Below, one piece after another: positions 8,300 through 14,562 of a stretch of 25,480 bases of DNA. Below the pieces are notes generated by a model that saw only the letters and a list, made by a program, of their open reading frames with translations, ran no database searches and was not told the DNA's origin. Position 1 is the stretch's first letter. Each line of letters begins with the position of its first letter. The translations under genes were made by a program, and so were the position numbers. Location of the stretch: assembly GCA_023434015.1 (NCBI GenBank), contig JAEYTM010000208.1, positions 1 to 25,480 of the forward strand. Direction: 5' to 3'. The stretch is from Pseudomonadota bacterium (GTDB lineage: Bacteria; Pseudomonadota; Alphaproteobacteria; Caulobacterales; Caulobacteraceae).

Positions 8300-9045
8300 C
8301 GCACGGCGTCCTTCAGATGTTCGCCCGGCCGCCAGGCGCCGGGGGGCGGTTCCCCGGGGCTGACGTAGGCGTAGCTGCAGGCGTCCAGCAGGGTCCAGAG
8401 CACGCCGCATTTGAAGCGCAGGGCGTCCTGCACGGCGGTCTGCTGTTCCTCGGTGACCGCGTGCTGCTTGACATAGGCCAGGGCGAAGTCGGCGTCCCGG
8501 GGCGCGTCGGTCAGGCGGCTTTCGAAATAGGCCAGCGCCTCGCTGTCCACGAAATCGTAGTGGGCGAGCATCCCGCTCACCCGGTCGCGGATGATGGCGG
8601 ACGAGAACATCTCGGTGAGCGAGGAGGCGATGGCCTCCACCAGCGGCTTCGTGCGGACGAAATCGACGTAGGCGTCCACGGCGAACCGTGTCGCCGGCAG
8701 CAGTCCTTCGCACGACACCACATAGTCCCTGTCGAGGCCGAGCGCGTCGGTTAGGCGCAGCCAGCGGGCGATGCCGCCCTCGTTGCCCGCATCGCCGTCG
8801 TGATCGACGATCCGCTGGCGCCAGATCCGGCGCAGTTCCGCGTCGGGCAGGCGCGCCAGCAGGGTGGCGTCCTTCGCCGGGATGCGGGCCTGGTAATAGT
8901 AGCGGTTGAGCGCCCAGGCGCGGACCTCGTCCGGCGTGCAGCCGCCGCTGTGCAGCCGGCGGTGGAAGGGATGCAGGTTGTGATAGCGCTCCGCGCCGAT
9001 GGCGCGCAGGGCCGCTTCGAGCTGGTCCGGGGTCAAGCGGCTCAC
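8296..9045 (-). CDS. pqqC: PqqC, pyrroloquinoline-quinone synthase
   Basis: Cofactor-less oxidase that performs the final ring closure and eight-electron oxidation giving PQQ. The 249-residue length matches the family. Recognisable stretches are YHNLHPFHRRLHSGG, WALNRYYYQARIPAKDA, DHDGDAGNEGGIARWLRL, ELFSS-type region SSLTEMFS, and HYDFVDSEALAYFESRL, which carry the conserved His, Arg and Tyr residues lining the active site. The start is a GTG at 9045 that overlaps the pqqB stop by 4 bp (GTGA), as at the next junction with pqqD. Confidence 0.96.
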   Translation of the reverse strand: MSRLTPDQLEAALRAIGAERYHNLHPFHRRLHSGGCTPDEVRAWALNRYYYQARIPAKDATLLARLPDAELRRIWRQRIVDHDGDAGNEGGIARWLRLTDALGLDRDYVVSCEGLLPATRFAVDAYVDFVRTKPLVEAIASSLTEMFSSAIIRDRVSGMLAHYDFVDSEALAYFESRLTDAPRDADFALAYVKQHAVTEEQQTAVQDALRFKCGVLWTLLDACSYAYVSPGEPPPGAWRPGEHLKDAVR

Positions 9046-9965
9046 AGTACGAACTCCTGGCTGTCGAAGGCCACGTCCCAGCCGGCGCGTCGGGCCTCGG
9101 CGCGCTGCGGCGAGCCGTCGTCCAGCAGGGGGTTGCTGTTGTTGACGTGGATGAACACCCGGCGTCCGATCCGGGCGTCGGCCAGGGCGGCGATGGAGCC
9201 TTCGGCGCCGGAAGCGCTGATGTGGCCCATCCGCCGGCCGGTCTTCTCGCTGAGGCCTTGGTCGATCATTTCCCGGTCCGCCCAGAGGGTGCCGTCGAAC
9301 AGCAGCAGGTCCGCCCCATCCATGCGCGAAAGAAGGGCAGGGGTAAGGCGGGCGCAGCCGGGGATGTAGAGCGCGCGTCGGCCGCCAGCCGAGATATCCA
9401 CGCCGACGGTGTCGCCCGCCGCCCCCTGCATGGCGTCCGGCGCGAGGTCGCCTTCGAGGTAGAGGGGGACTTTGCCGGGAACCGAGAATAGCTCGATGCG
9501 CAGGCCGACGGCGGCACCGTCGCGATCCTCCAGATCGAGAGGAGCGTCCAGCGCGAGCCTGCGCCGGGCGACCTTGTCGCGCTTCAGCGCCTCGAAGATC
9601 GGGTTGTCGTCCAGGATCGCATGGACCTCCTCCGTGGCGTACAGCGCCAGAGGCTGTCCCTCGCGCAGGGTCAGCAGGCCGGTGACCTGATCGACTTCCG
9701 ATCCGGTGAGCAGCACCCCGGCGATCGGCGTGTGACGGGGGTGCTCACGGGGATGAATCCGGGGCGTCGCGGCGATCTGCTGGCGCAGGTCCGGCGTCGC
9801 ATTGATCACGAACCAGCGCGCGCCGTCGGCGCTGATCGCAATGGAGGCCTGGGTTCTCGCCTGGACGTCGGGGTCGCCCGCGCGGGCGCGGCGGCAATTG
9901 GAACAGGCGCAGTTCCATTGCGGTAAGCCGCCGCCTGCAGCCGAGCCGAGCACGACGATATTCAT
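9042..9965 (-). CDS. pqqB: PqqB, metallo-beta-lactamase-fold oxygenase of PQQ synthesis
   Basis: Protein of 307 residues with a metallo-hydrolase fold. Work on the family assigns it hydroxylation of the Glu-Tyr intermediate by a non-haem iron centre. The N-terminus has the family signature GSAAGGGLPQWNCACSNC, in which C19, C21 and C24 are the structural zinc ligands. Later conserved segments include LLTGSEVDQVTGLLTLREGQ, LLFDGTLWADREM, MGHISASGAEGSI and HVNNSNPLLDDGSPQR. The ATG at 9965 gives the exact canonical N-terminus. A 36-bp gap separates it from pqqA; I see no strong hairpin there that would favour pqqA-only transcripts. Confidence 0.96.
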   Translation of the reverse strand: MNIVVLGSAAGGGLPQWNCACSNCRRARAGDPDVQARTQASIAISADGARWFVINATPDLRQQIAATPRIHPREHPRHTPIAGVLLTGSEVDQVTGLLTLREGQPLALYATEEVHAILDDNPIFEALKRDKVARRRLALDAPLDLEDRDGAAVGLRIELFSVPGKVPLYLEGDLAPDAMQGAAGDTVGVDISAGGRRALYIPGCARLTPALLSRMDGADLLLFDGTLWADREMIDQGLSEKTGRRMGHISASGAEGSIAALADARIGRRVFIHVNNSNPLLDDGSPQRAEARRAGWDVAFDSQEFVL

Positions 9966-10001
9966 GATCGGGCTCTGCTGCAGGCGGGGAAACAGATGTT
10001 C

Positions 10002-10079
10002 TTAGAGAACCGCGTTTACGTACAGGTTGATTTCCATGCCGCAGGCGATTTCGACGATCTTCGGGGTCTTCCACTTCAT
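10002..10079 (-). CDS. pqqA: PqqA, precursor peptide of PQQ
   Basis: Peptide of 25 residues whose Glu and Tyr side chains become the carbon skeleton of PQQ. It starts MKWKTPKIVEIACG and contains E16-INL-Y20, the invariant E-x3-Y pair. The ribosome site is very strong: GGAGGA (complement of 10086-10091) six bases before the ATG. It is too short for usual ORF cut-offs. It opens the pqqABCDE operon, which lies on the minus strand, and is divergent from arsH with 197 bp between starts. The C-terminal VNAVL after the Tyr is of ordinary length for the family. No protease gene (pqqF or pqqG) lies in the window, so leader removal must depend on a gene elsewhere. Confidence 0.95.
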   Translation of the reverse strand: MKWKTPKIVEIACGMEINLYVNAVL

Positions 10080-10096
10080 GCGTAGTCCTCCAAATG

Positions 10097-10111
10097 ATGT
10101 TCCGCGAACAT
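10097..10111. promoter_or_regulatory. perfect dyad in the pqqA leader
   Basis: ATGTTC (10097-10102) and GAACAT (10106-10111) are perfect inverted arms around CGC. The element lies 5 bases upstream of the pqqA ribosome site. It may be an operator close to the transcript start or a small RNA hairpin beside the ribosome site. I cannot assign a regulator. Confidence 0.45.
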
Positions 10112-10129
10112 TGTTAGCTGTATCTGCTT

Positions 10130-10150
10130 GGTTGACGCGTGAACTCAACC
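10130..10150. promoter_or_regulatory. second dyad in the pqqA-arsH divergent region
   Basis: GGTTGA (10130-10135) and TCAACC (10145-10150) are perfect inverted arms around nine bases. The left arm overlaps the TTGACGC of the candidate arsH promoter and the right arm its -10 element, so a protein bound here would block that promoter. It is centred about 60 bp upstream of the pqqA start. Confidence 0.4.
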
Positions 10151-10156
10151 TAAGAG
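10132..10156 (+). promoter_or_regulatory. candidate sigma-73-type promoter toward arsH
   Basis: TTGACGC (10132-10138) matches the Caulobacter -35 consensus TTGACGS exactly; ten bases later CCTAAGAG (10149-10156) is a weaker fit to GCTANAWC. It implies a leader of about 115 bases before the arsH ATG. Pattern evidence only. Confidence 0.35.
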
Positions 10157-10276
10157 CGTCTATCCCTGTCAGCAACCGCTAACCCCCCGACTATGTGCGG
10201 TTCTTGCAGAAATCGGGCCGCCGCCTGTACCAGACGGGGGGCGGACGCGGCCCGCGCCGATCGAAAAGGATCTCGG

Positions 10277-10969
10277 ATGACCCCTGACCACGCCCGCGTC
10301 CAGGCCTTGCTCGCGGACACCCGTGGTCGGTTGGAAGCCGGGTTCCCGGCCGCCCGGCCGCCGCGGATTCTGGTGCTCTACGGCTCGCTGCGGGAAAAAT
10401 CCTTCAGCCGGTTCCTGGCCGAGGCCGCGGCCGCGGTGCTGCGTGACCTGGGGGCGGAGGTGGTGGTCTTCGATCCGCGGGGACTGCCGATGCCCGACGC
10501 CGTGGACGCGGACGATCCCAAGGTCGTCGAACTGCGGCGCCTTTCGATGTGGTCGGAAGGCCAGGTCTGGTGCGCCGCCGAGCGCCACGGCGCGATCAGC
10601 GCGGTCATGAAGGCCCATTTCGACTGGCTGCCTCTCAAGCTGGGCGACGATTGGACGACCCAGGGACGCACCGCGGCGGTCCTGCAGGTGAACGGCGGGG
10701 TGCATTCTTTCAACGCTGTGAACGCCCTGCGCCTGCTCGGGCGCTCGCTGCGCATGGTGGTGATCCCCAACCACCTGACGATCCCGAACGTGTCCCGGCA
10801 GTTCGACGAGGCGGGTCTGCTGCTGGCGCCCGACCTGCAGGCCCGGCTTGTCGACGTGATGGAGGAATTGATGAAATTCACGCTGCTGACGCGCGAACGG
10901 TCGGACTTTCTGCTCGACAGGCACAGCGAACGCCAGGCCGCCGCGGCGGACAAGGACGGCCGACCATGA
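10277..10969 (+). CDS. arsH: ArsH-like NADPH-dependent FMN reductase
   Basis: Flavodoxin-fold oxidoreductase of 230 residues. ArsH proteins bind FMN and use NADPH; some oxidise organic arsenicals and others act as quinone or azo reductases. The FMN phosphate loop is LYGSLREKSFSR (residues 35-46). Other ArsH-typical stretches are SMWSEGQVWCAAERHGAIS, MKAHFDWLPL, QGRTAAVLQVNGGVHSFNAV and VVIPNHLTIPNVSRQFDEAG. The ATG at 10277 has AAGGA six bases upstream (10266-10270). The frame stays open to an ATG at 10193, which would add a Cys- and Arg-rich 28 residues unlike the family. Its stop overlaps the next gene's start (ATGA). No ArsR, ArsB or Acr3 gene is nearby, so a role in arsenic resistance is not proven by context. 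Confidence 0.85.
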   Translation: MTPDHARVQALLADTRGRLEAGFPAARPPRILVLYGSLREKSFSRFLAEAAAAVLRDLGAEVVVFDPRGLPMPDAVDADDPKVVELRRLSMWSEGQVWCAAERHGAISAVMKAHFDWLPLKLGDDWTTQGRTAAVLQVNGGVHSFNAVNALRLLGRSLRMVVIPNHLTIPNVSRQFDEAGLLLAPDLQARLVDVMEELMKFTLLTRERSDFLLDRHSERQAAAADKDGRP

Positions 10970-11313
10970 CCGCGACCCTCTATGGCATCCGCAACTGCGA
11001 CACGATGAAGAAGGCCTGGACCTGGCTCGATGAGCACCGGGTGGCCTACATCTTCCACGACTACAAGAAGCAGGGGATCGAACGGTCCCGGCTGGAGGCG
11101 TGGGTGCGGCTGGTCGGCTGGGAGATTCTGCTCAACCGCGCCGGCACGACGTTCCGCAAGCTGCCCGAGGCGGACCGCCAGGATCTGGACGAGGGGCGGG
11201 CGGTGGAGCTGATGCTGGCCCAGCCCTCGATGATCAAGCGGCCGGTGCTGGAGATCGAGGGGCGCCTGCTCGTCGGTTTCAAGCCCGAGCTTTACGCGGC
11301 GCAGCTCGCCTAG
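10966..11313 (+). CDS. ArsC/Spx-family protein, YffB type
   Basis: Thioredoxin-fold protein of 115 residues, cytoplasmic. It opens TLYGIRNCDTMKKAWTWLDEH, with a single active-site Cys at residue 11 in NCDT, then HDYKKQG, GTTFRKLPEADRQ, QPSMIKRPVLE and a terminal GFKPELYAAQL. This is the YffB branch of the ArsC/Spx family, often labelled arsenate reductase but without the arsenic-resistance context of true ArsC; a glutathione-dependent thiol reductase role has been suggested for YffB relatives. The ATG at 10966 overlaps the arsH stop by 4 bp, so the two are co-translated. A GC-rich stem-loop begins at its stop codon. Confidence 0.85.
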   Translation: MTATLYGIRNCDTMKKAWTWLDEHRVAYIFHDYKKQGIERSRLEAWVRLVGWEILLNRAGTTFRKLPEADRQDLDEGRAVELMLAQPSMIKRPVLEIEGRLLVGFKPELYAAQLA

Positions 11314-11347
11314 CGTCGCAGTCGCCGGCTGGTCAGCGGCGCGACGC
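11313..11347 (+). terminator. GC-rich stem-loop after the arsH-yffB pair
   Basis: Outer arms GCGTCG (11313-11318) and CGACGC (11342-11347) and inner arms CGCCG (11323-11327) and CGGCG (11337-11341) form an interrupted 11-bp stem with a four-base bulge and nine-base loop. It starts at the last base of the stop codon. There is no U tract, so termination would be inefficient or Rho-assisted. Confidence 0.35.
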
Positions 11348-11397
11348 GGGCCTAGCCTGCCGCTCCTGAAGGGGCGCCGTTCCGGCGGGGGCGAAAC

Positions 11398-11460
11398 ATG
11401 ACCAAGATTTCATGGCCGAGCCTGCATCCGCCGGCCGGGTGCTGCGCCTCTTCCTCATGA
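11398..11460 (+). CDS. possible 20-codon leader ORF
   Basis: ATG at 11398 is preceded by GGGGG at 11387-11391 with six-base spacing. It reads MTKISWPSLHPPAGCCASSS and ends at TGA 11458-11460. The peptide carries a Cys-Cys pair and a serine run near its end and matches nothing I recognise. It ends six bases before a perfect GC hairpin (11466-11480) and 46 bases before the DUF6249-like gene, an arrangement seen in translational attenuators. The GC-rich context makes chance ORFs of this length common, so coding status is uncertain. Confidence 0.25.
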   Translation: MTKISWPSLHPPAGCCASSS

Positions 11461-11465
11461 GACGC

Positions 11466-11480
11466 GGGCCGCGACGGCCC
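11466..11480 (+). other. hairpin before the DUF6249-like gene
   Basis: GGGCCG (11466-11471) and CGGCCC (11475-11480) are perfect arms around CGA, in the leader of the sigma-factor cassette. No U tract follows. It lies between the possible leader ORF and the AGGGG ribosome site at 11494-11498, without covering that site. Confidence 0.45.
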
Positions 11481-11506
11481 ACGGGTTATCGATAGGGGTG
11501 ACATCC

Positions 11507-11881
11507 ATGGAAGCAATCTGGATTCCCATCATCGCGCTGCTTGTGACCGGCGCGGTGATCATTCTTCCGAGCTACTTCAAGAGCCAGGACCGCCAGAGGA
11601 TCGCCGACGCCCTGCGGGTGTCGATCGAACGCGGCGACCCCCTGCCGACCGAACTGGTCGCCGCGCTCGCCGGCCGGGTGAAGCCGGCGGCCTCGCCCGA
11701 CCGCGACCTGCGGACCGGCATCATCTGGATCGGCATCGCCTTCGGCATCGCCGTGATGGGGGTGGTGATGGGCGTCGAGGAGCCGGACGCGACCTATCCC
11801 ATGCTGGGCATCGCCGCCTTCCCGGGCTTCGTCGGCCTCGCCTTCGTGGTGCTGGGGCTGATCAACCGGAAAAAGTCGTAG
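11507..11881 (+). CDS. DUF6249-like small membrane protein
   Basis: Inner-membrane protein of 124 residues, function unknown. Three hydrophobic helices are apparent at about 4-24, 71-90 and 98-119; between the first two is a charged segment (KSQDRQRIADALRVSIERGD) followed by a PLP-containing helix. This architecture, and the habit of sitting directly upstream of a sigma-factor gene, matches DUF6249 proteins of Caulobacter-type bacteria as I recall them. The ATG at 11507 has AGGGG eight bases upstream; a GTG three codons earlier is less likely. It is followed after 25 bp by the ECF sigma gene on the same strand. A sensory or anti-sigma role is inference from context. Confidence 0.7.
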   Translation: MEAIWIPIIALLVTGAVIILPSYFKSQDRQRIADALRVSIERGDPLPTELVAALAGRVKPAASPDRDLRTGIIWIGIAFGIAVMGVVMGVEEPDATYPMLGIAAFPGFVGLAFVVLGLINRKKS

Positions 11882-11906
11882 GCTGGCTTAGCCGGGGGAA
11901 CAGCCC

Positions 11907-12491
11907 ATGCCGGGCTCACGACATTCAAGGTTCGCCAGCCTGCACGACGTGGAGCTCTGCACCCACGCGGCGACGGGCGAACGACGCGCCTTCGGGGAAC
12001 TGGTCAGACGCCACGGCTCGGCGGTCCGCGGCCTGCTGCGCCGGATGGGCGCGCATGGAGCCGAGGCCGACGACACGGCCCAGGACGCATTCCTCACCGC
12101 GTTCGAGCGTATCGCCGAGTTTCGCGGCGAGGGGACGTTCGCCGGGTGGGTGAAGAAGATCGCCGCGAGGCTCTATCTGCGCCGTCTGCAGCGGGAGCGG
12201 CGGCTCGACGCCTTCACCGCCGAGGCGGACGGCGAGGAGACCGACGCCGCCGCCAGCGGCGCCGAGGGGCGTATCGACCTGGACGAGGCGCTGAGGCGTC
12301 TGGGGGCGGCCGAGCGCATCTGCGTGACCATGTGCTTCGGGGCGGGATTGTCCCATGCCGAGGCCGCGGAGGCCTTGAACCTGCCGCTTGGAACGGTCAA
12401 ATCCCATGTCAAACGTGGTCTGGAGAAGCTCAGAGCGCGACTGGCGCCCGCCGACGGCGCCCTGGTGGAGGGGAGGCGCGGCAATGGCTGA
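11907..12491 (+). CDS. RNA polymerase sigma factor, ECF type
   Basis: Alternative sigma factor of 194 residues that would redirect RNA polymerase to stress or envelope-signal promoters. Region 2 spans about residues 26-97 (AFGELVRRHGSAVRGLLRRM, then ADDTAQDAFLTAFERI and FAGWVKKIAARLYLRRLQRER), and region 4 about 128-180 (AERICVTMCFGAGLSHAEAA and LPLGTVKSHVKRGLEKLRARL, the -35-binding helix-turn-helix). An acidic linker rich in Glu, Asp and Ala separates them. GGGGGA at 11894-11899 serves the ATG at 11907. The stop codon overlaps the next gene by 8 bp, implying coupled translation with a small membrane protein that could be its anti-sigma partner. The ECF subgroup cannot be assigned without a search. 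Confidence 0.9.
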   Translation: MPGSRHSRFASLHDVELCTHAATGERRAFGELVRRHGSAVRGLLRRMGAHGAEADDTAQDAFLTAFERIAEFRGEGTFAGWVKKIAARLYLRRLQRERRLDAFTAEADGEETDAAASGAEGRIDLDEALRRLGAAERICVTMCFGAGLSHAEAAEALNLPLGTVKSHVKRGLEKLRARLAPADGALVEGRRGNG

Positions 12492-12861
12492 GATCGATTT
12501 CGAGCGCCGCCTGGAGCGCATCTTCTCGGATAGTCCCGAATTGGCCGACGCGGGGTCCTTCGCCGAGCGGGTGGAGCGGCGGCTGAACGCCGGCTGGACC
12601 GCGCGCCGCTGGCTGATCGGCGCCGCTGGCGTGGTCGGCGGGGTCATCGGGGCCAGCCAGCTGGTCATGTCCAATGTGGTCCAGCGGATGGAGGCGGCCG
12701 AGGATTCCGCCCGTCTGCTGTCGAGCGGCCTCAGCCAGATTTCGCCGGGCGGCGGCTGGCTGGAGGCGATCACCGCCGGGGGCGGCGCGGTTTGGTTCGC
12801 CAGCGGCCTCGCCGTGGTGATGATGGGCTTCGTCTTGAGTCGTGTGATCGGAGAGATCTGA
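12484..12861 (+). CDS. two-helix membrane protein, candidate anti-sigma partner
   Basis: Protein of 125 residues, unrecognised family. The first 40 residues are cytoplasmic-looking and charged ([25 protein letters not shown]). Hydrophobic helices follow at about 43-62 and 98-119, with a polar segment between. A short N-terminal charged domain and membrane anchor, overlapping an upstream ECF sigma gene by 8 bp, is the usual layout of an anti-sigma factor, but no zinc-binding HxxxCxxC motif (ZAS domain) is present. The ATG at 12484 has GGGAGG seven bases upstream. The next gene, panB, begins two bases after its stop, so panB may share the transcript. Confidence 0.7.
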   Translation: MAEIDFERRLERIFSDSPELADAGSFAERVERRLNAGWTARRWLIGAAGVVGGVIGASQLVMSNVVQRMEAAEDSARLLSSGLSQISPGGGWLEAITAGGGAVWFASGLAVVMMGFVLSRVIGEI

Positions 12862-12862
12862 C

Positions 12863-13690
12863 GTGTCTTCCCACCGCCAGGAGGCCGTCCGCCGCCTCGC
12901 CGCGCCGGATATCACCGGCCGCAAGGGCAAGACGCCGATCGTCTGCCTGACCGCCTACACCGCGCCGGTGGCCGAATTGCTCGACGACCATTGCGACCTC
13001 CTGCTCGTCGGCGATTCCGTCGGCATGGTGGTCCATGGCCTGCCGAACACCGTCGGCGTGACGATGGAGATGATGATCCTGCACGGCCAGGCCGTGATGC
13101 GCGGGTCGCGGCGGGCCATGGTGGTGGTCGACATGCCCTTCGGCGCCTACGAGGGCTCTCCCGAGGTGGCCTACGCCAACGCCGCCCGGCTGATGAAGGA
13201 GACCGGCGCCCAGGCGGTGAAGGTCGAATCGGGTCCGACCATCGTCGAGACGATCAGCTATCTGGTGAAGCGCGGCATCCCGGTGATGGGCCACGTCGGC
13301 CTGCGCCCGCAGGCGGTGCTGGTCGACGGCGGCTTCAGGGCAAAGGGGAAGGGGGCCGAGGAGCGGGCGCTGATTCTCGAGGAGGCCCGCGGGACCGCCG
13401 AGGCCGGAGCCTTCGCCATCGTGATCGAGGGCGTCGCCGAAGGCCTGGCGCGGGAGATCACCCAGGCGGTCGAGGTCCCGACCATCGGCATCGGCGCCTC
13501 GGCGGAGTGCGACGGCCAGATTCTGGTCACCGACGACATGCTCGGCCTGTTCGACTGGACGCCGAAGTTCGTCCGCCGTTACGCCGACCTGCGCGGCGAG
13601 ATCGCCAAGGCCGCGGCCGGCTATGCCGAGGACGTCCGTGCCCGCAGCTTCCCGGGGCCGGCCGAGACCTATTTCGCCAAGGCGGGCTAG
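12863..13690 (+). CDS. panB: 3-methyl-2-oxobutanoate hydroxymethyltransferase
   Basis: First committed step of pantothenate and coenzyme A synthesis: transfers a hydroxymethyl group from methylene-tetrahydrofolate to 2-oxoisovalerate, forming ketopantoate. The 275-residue TIM-barrel protein shows [74 protein letters not shown] and [20 protein letters not shown], covering the metal-binding Asp residues and the catalytic Glu. The start is a GTG at 12863 with GGAGAG seven bases upstream, inside the end of the previous gene. panC is not adjacent. A gap of 104 bp containing a good promoter separates it from the next gene. Confidence 0.95.
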   Translation: MSSHRQEAVRRLAAPDITGRKGKTPIVCLTAYTAPVAELLDDHCDLLLVGDSVGMVVHGLPNTVGVTMEMMILHGQAVMRGSRRAMVVVDMPFGAYEGSPEVAYANAARLMKETGAQAVKVESGPTIVETISYLVKRGIPVMGHVGLRPQAVLVDGGFRAKGKGAEERALILEEARGTAEAGAFAIVIEGVAEGLAREITQAVEVPTIGIGASAECDGQILVTDDMLGLFDWTPKFVRRYADLRGEIAKAAAGYAEDVRARSFPGPAETYFAKAG

Positions 13691-13715
13691 GCGCTACGGC
13701 GACGTGCGCCAAGCG

Positions 13716-13742
13716 TTGCGGCGCGGGGCGGGCCGCTATAGG
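13716..13742 (+). promoter_or_regulatory. candidate sigma-73-type promoter of the yfgM-bamB-der unit
   Basis: TTGCGGC (13716-13722), twelve bases, then GCTATAGG (13735-13742) fits the Caulobacter housekeeping pattern TTGACGS - 10 to 14 bp - GCTANAWC with few mismatches. It lies in the only intergenic gap upstream of the YfgM-like gene. The leader would be about 50 bases and holds two GAGTC (GANTC) sites at 13777-13781 and 13784-13788, potential CcrM methylation targets. Confidence 0.5.
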
Positions 13743-13794
13743 TTCCCGGCCTCTGGCGGAACGCCCTTACTGAAGAGAGTCCGGAGTCCCTTTC

Positions 13795-14562
13795 GTGACC
13801 GATCTATTTGAAGAGGTCGAGGAGCAGATCCGCTCCGACCGGTACCGGACGCTCGCCCTCAAGCTGGCGCCCTGGGCGCTGGGCCTGCTGGGCGCGGCTG
13901 TGATCGCCGGCCTCGCCTACTGGGGCTGGGACCACTACCGGTCCCAGGCGACCAACAAGGCCTCGGAGCAGTACGCCGCGGCGCTGGAAGCCATCAACGC
14001 CGGCGACCAGACCCGCGCCACCCAGCTGTGGACCGAGGTCTCCCAGTCGTCCTCGCGCGGCTACAAGTCGCTGGCCCTGATGCACCTGGGCGGCCTGCAG
14101 ATCGCCGAGAACAAGACCGCCGAGGCCGTGAAGCTGTTCGATCAGGCGGCCGACGCCGCGCCGGACGCCGTCATCGGCGACGCCGCGCGCCTCAAATCCG
14201 CCTTGGCCCTGCTCGACACCGCCCCCTATGCCGAGGTGGAGACGCGCTTGACGCCGCTGATCGAGGACGGCCATCCCTACCGGGTCCAGGCCCGCGAGGC
14301 GCTGGCCTTCGCCAAGCTCGTCGCCGGCGACACCGCCGGTGCGCGGGGCGACTTCGTCGTCATCTCCGGCATGCTCGACGCCCCCGACGGCGCCCGCGGC
14401 CGGGCGAAGGCCGCCATCGACCTGATCGATTCCGGCTCGGCCAAGGAATTGCCGGCCGCCGTGAAGGCCGCCGCCGCCCTGCCGCCCCCCGCGGCCGTTC
14501 AGCATCCCCCGGGCGTCGCCGCCCCCGCCGCGCCGCAACCGAAAGCCCCCGGTCCTCAATGA
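13795..14562 (+). CDS. YfgM-like membrane-anchored TPR protein
   Basis: Inner-membrane protein with a periplasmic TPR-like domain, 255 residues. A short charged N-terminus (DLFEEVEEQIRSDRYR) precedes one membrane helix at about residues 25-45, followed by helical repeats such as YAAALEAINAGDQTRATQLW, GYKSLALMHLGGLQIAENKT and AEAVKLFDQAADAAP, and a Pro/Ala-rich tail. This is the YfgM/DUF2133 (TPR_21) pattern; in E. coli YfgM associates with SecYEG and the periplasmic chaperone network. GTG start at 13795, with GGAG eight bases upstream. The gene directly precedes bamB, overlapping by 4 bp, as in enterobacteria, which supports the assignment. Confidence 0.85.
   Translation: MTDLFEEVEEQIRSDRYRTLALKLAPWALGLLGAAVIAGLAYWGWDHYRSQATNKASEQYAAALEAINAGDQTRATQLWTEVSQSSSRGYKSLALMHLGGLQIAENKTAEAVKLFDQAADAAPDAVIGDAARLKSALALLDTAPYAEVETRLTPLIEDGHPYRVQAREALAFAKLVAGDTAGARGDFVVISGMLDAPDGARGRAKAAIDLIDSGSAKELPAAVKAAAALPPPAAVQHPPGVAAPAAPQPKAPGPQ

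Noticed and set aside
10193..10276. Cys-rich N-terminal extension or separate small peptide before arsH (MCGSCRN...)
   Set aside because: It is only an in-frame upstream extension without its own stop; the ATG at 10277 has a good ribosome site and the expected ArsH length.
10966..11313. True arsenate reductase of an arsenic-resistance operon
   Set aside because: Sequence features are of the YffB/Spx branch and no arsR or arsenite exporter gene is adjacent.
12388..12483. Longer N-terminus for the two-helix membrane protein
   Set aside because: The extension lies inside the sigma factor gene in another frame; ATG at 12484 has a strong GGGAGG ribosome site.
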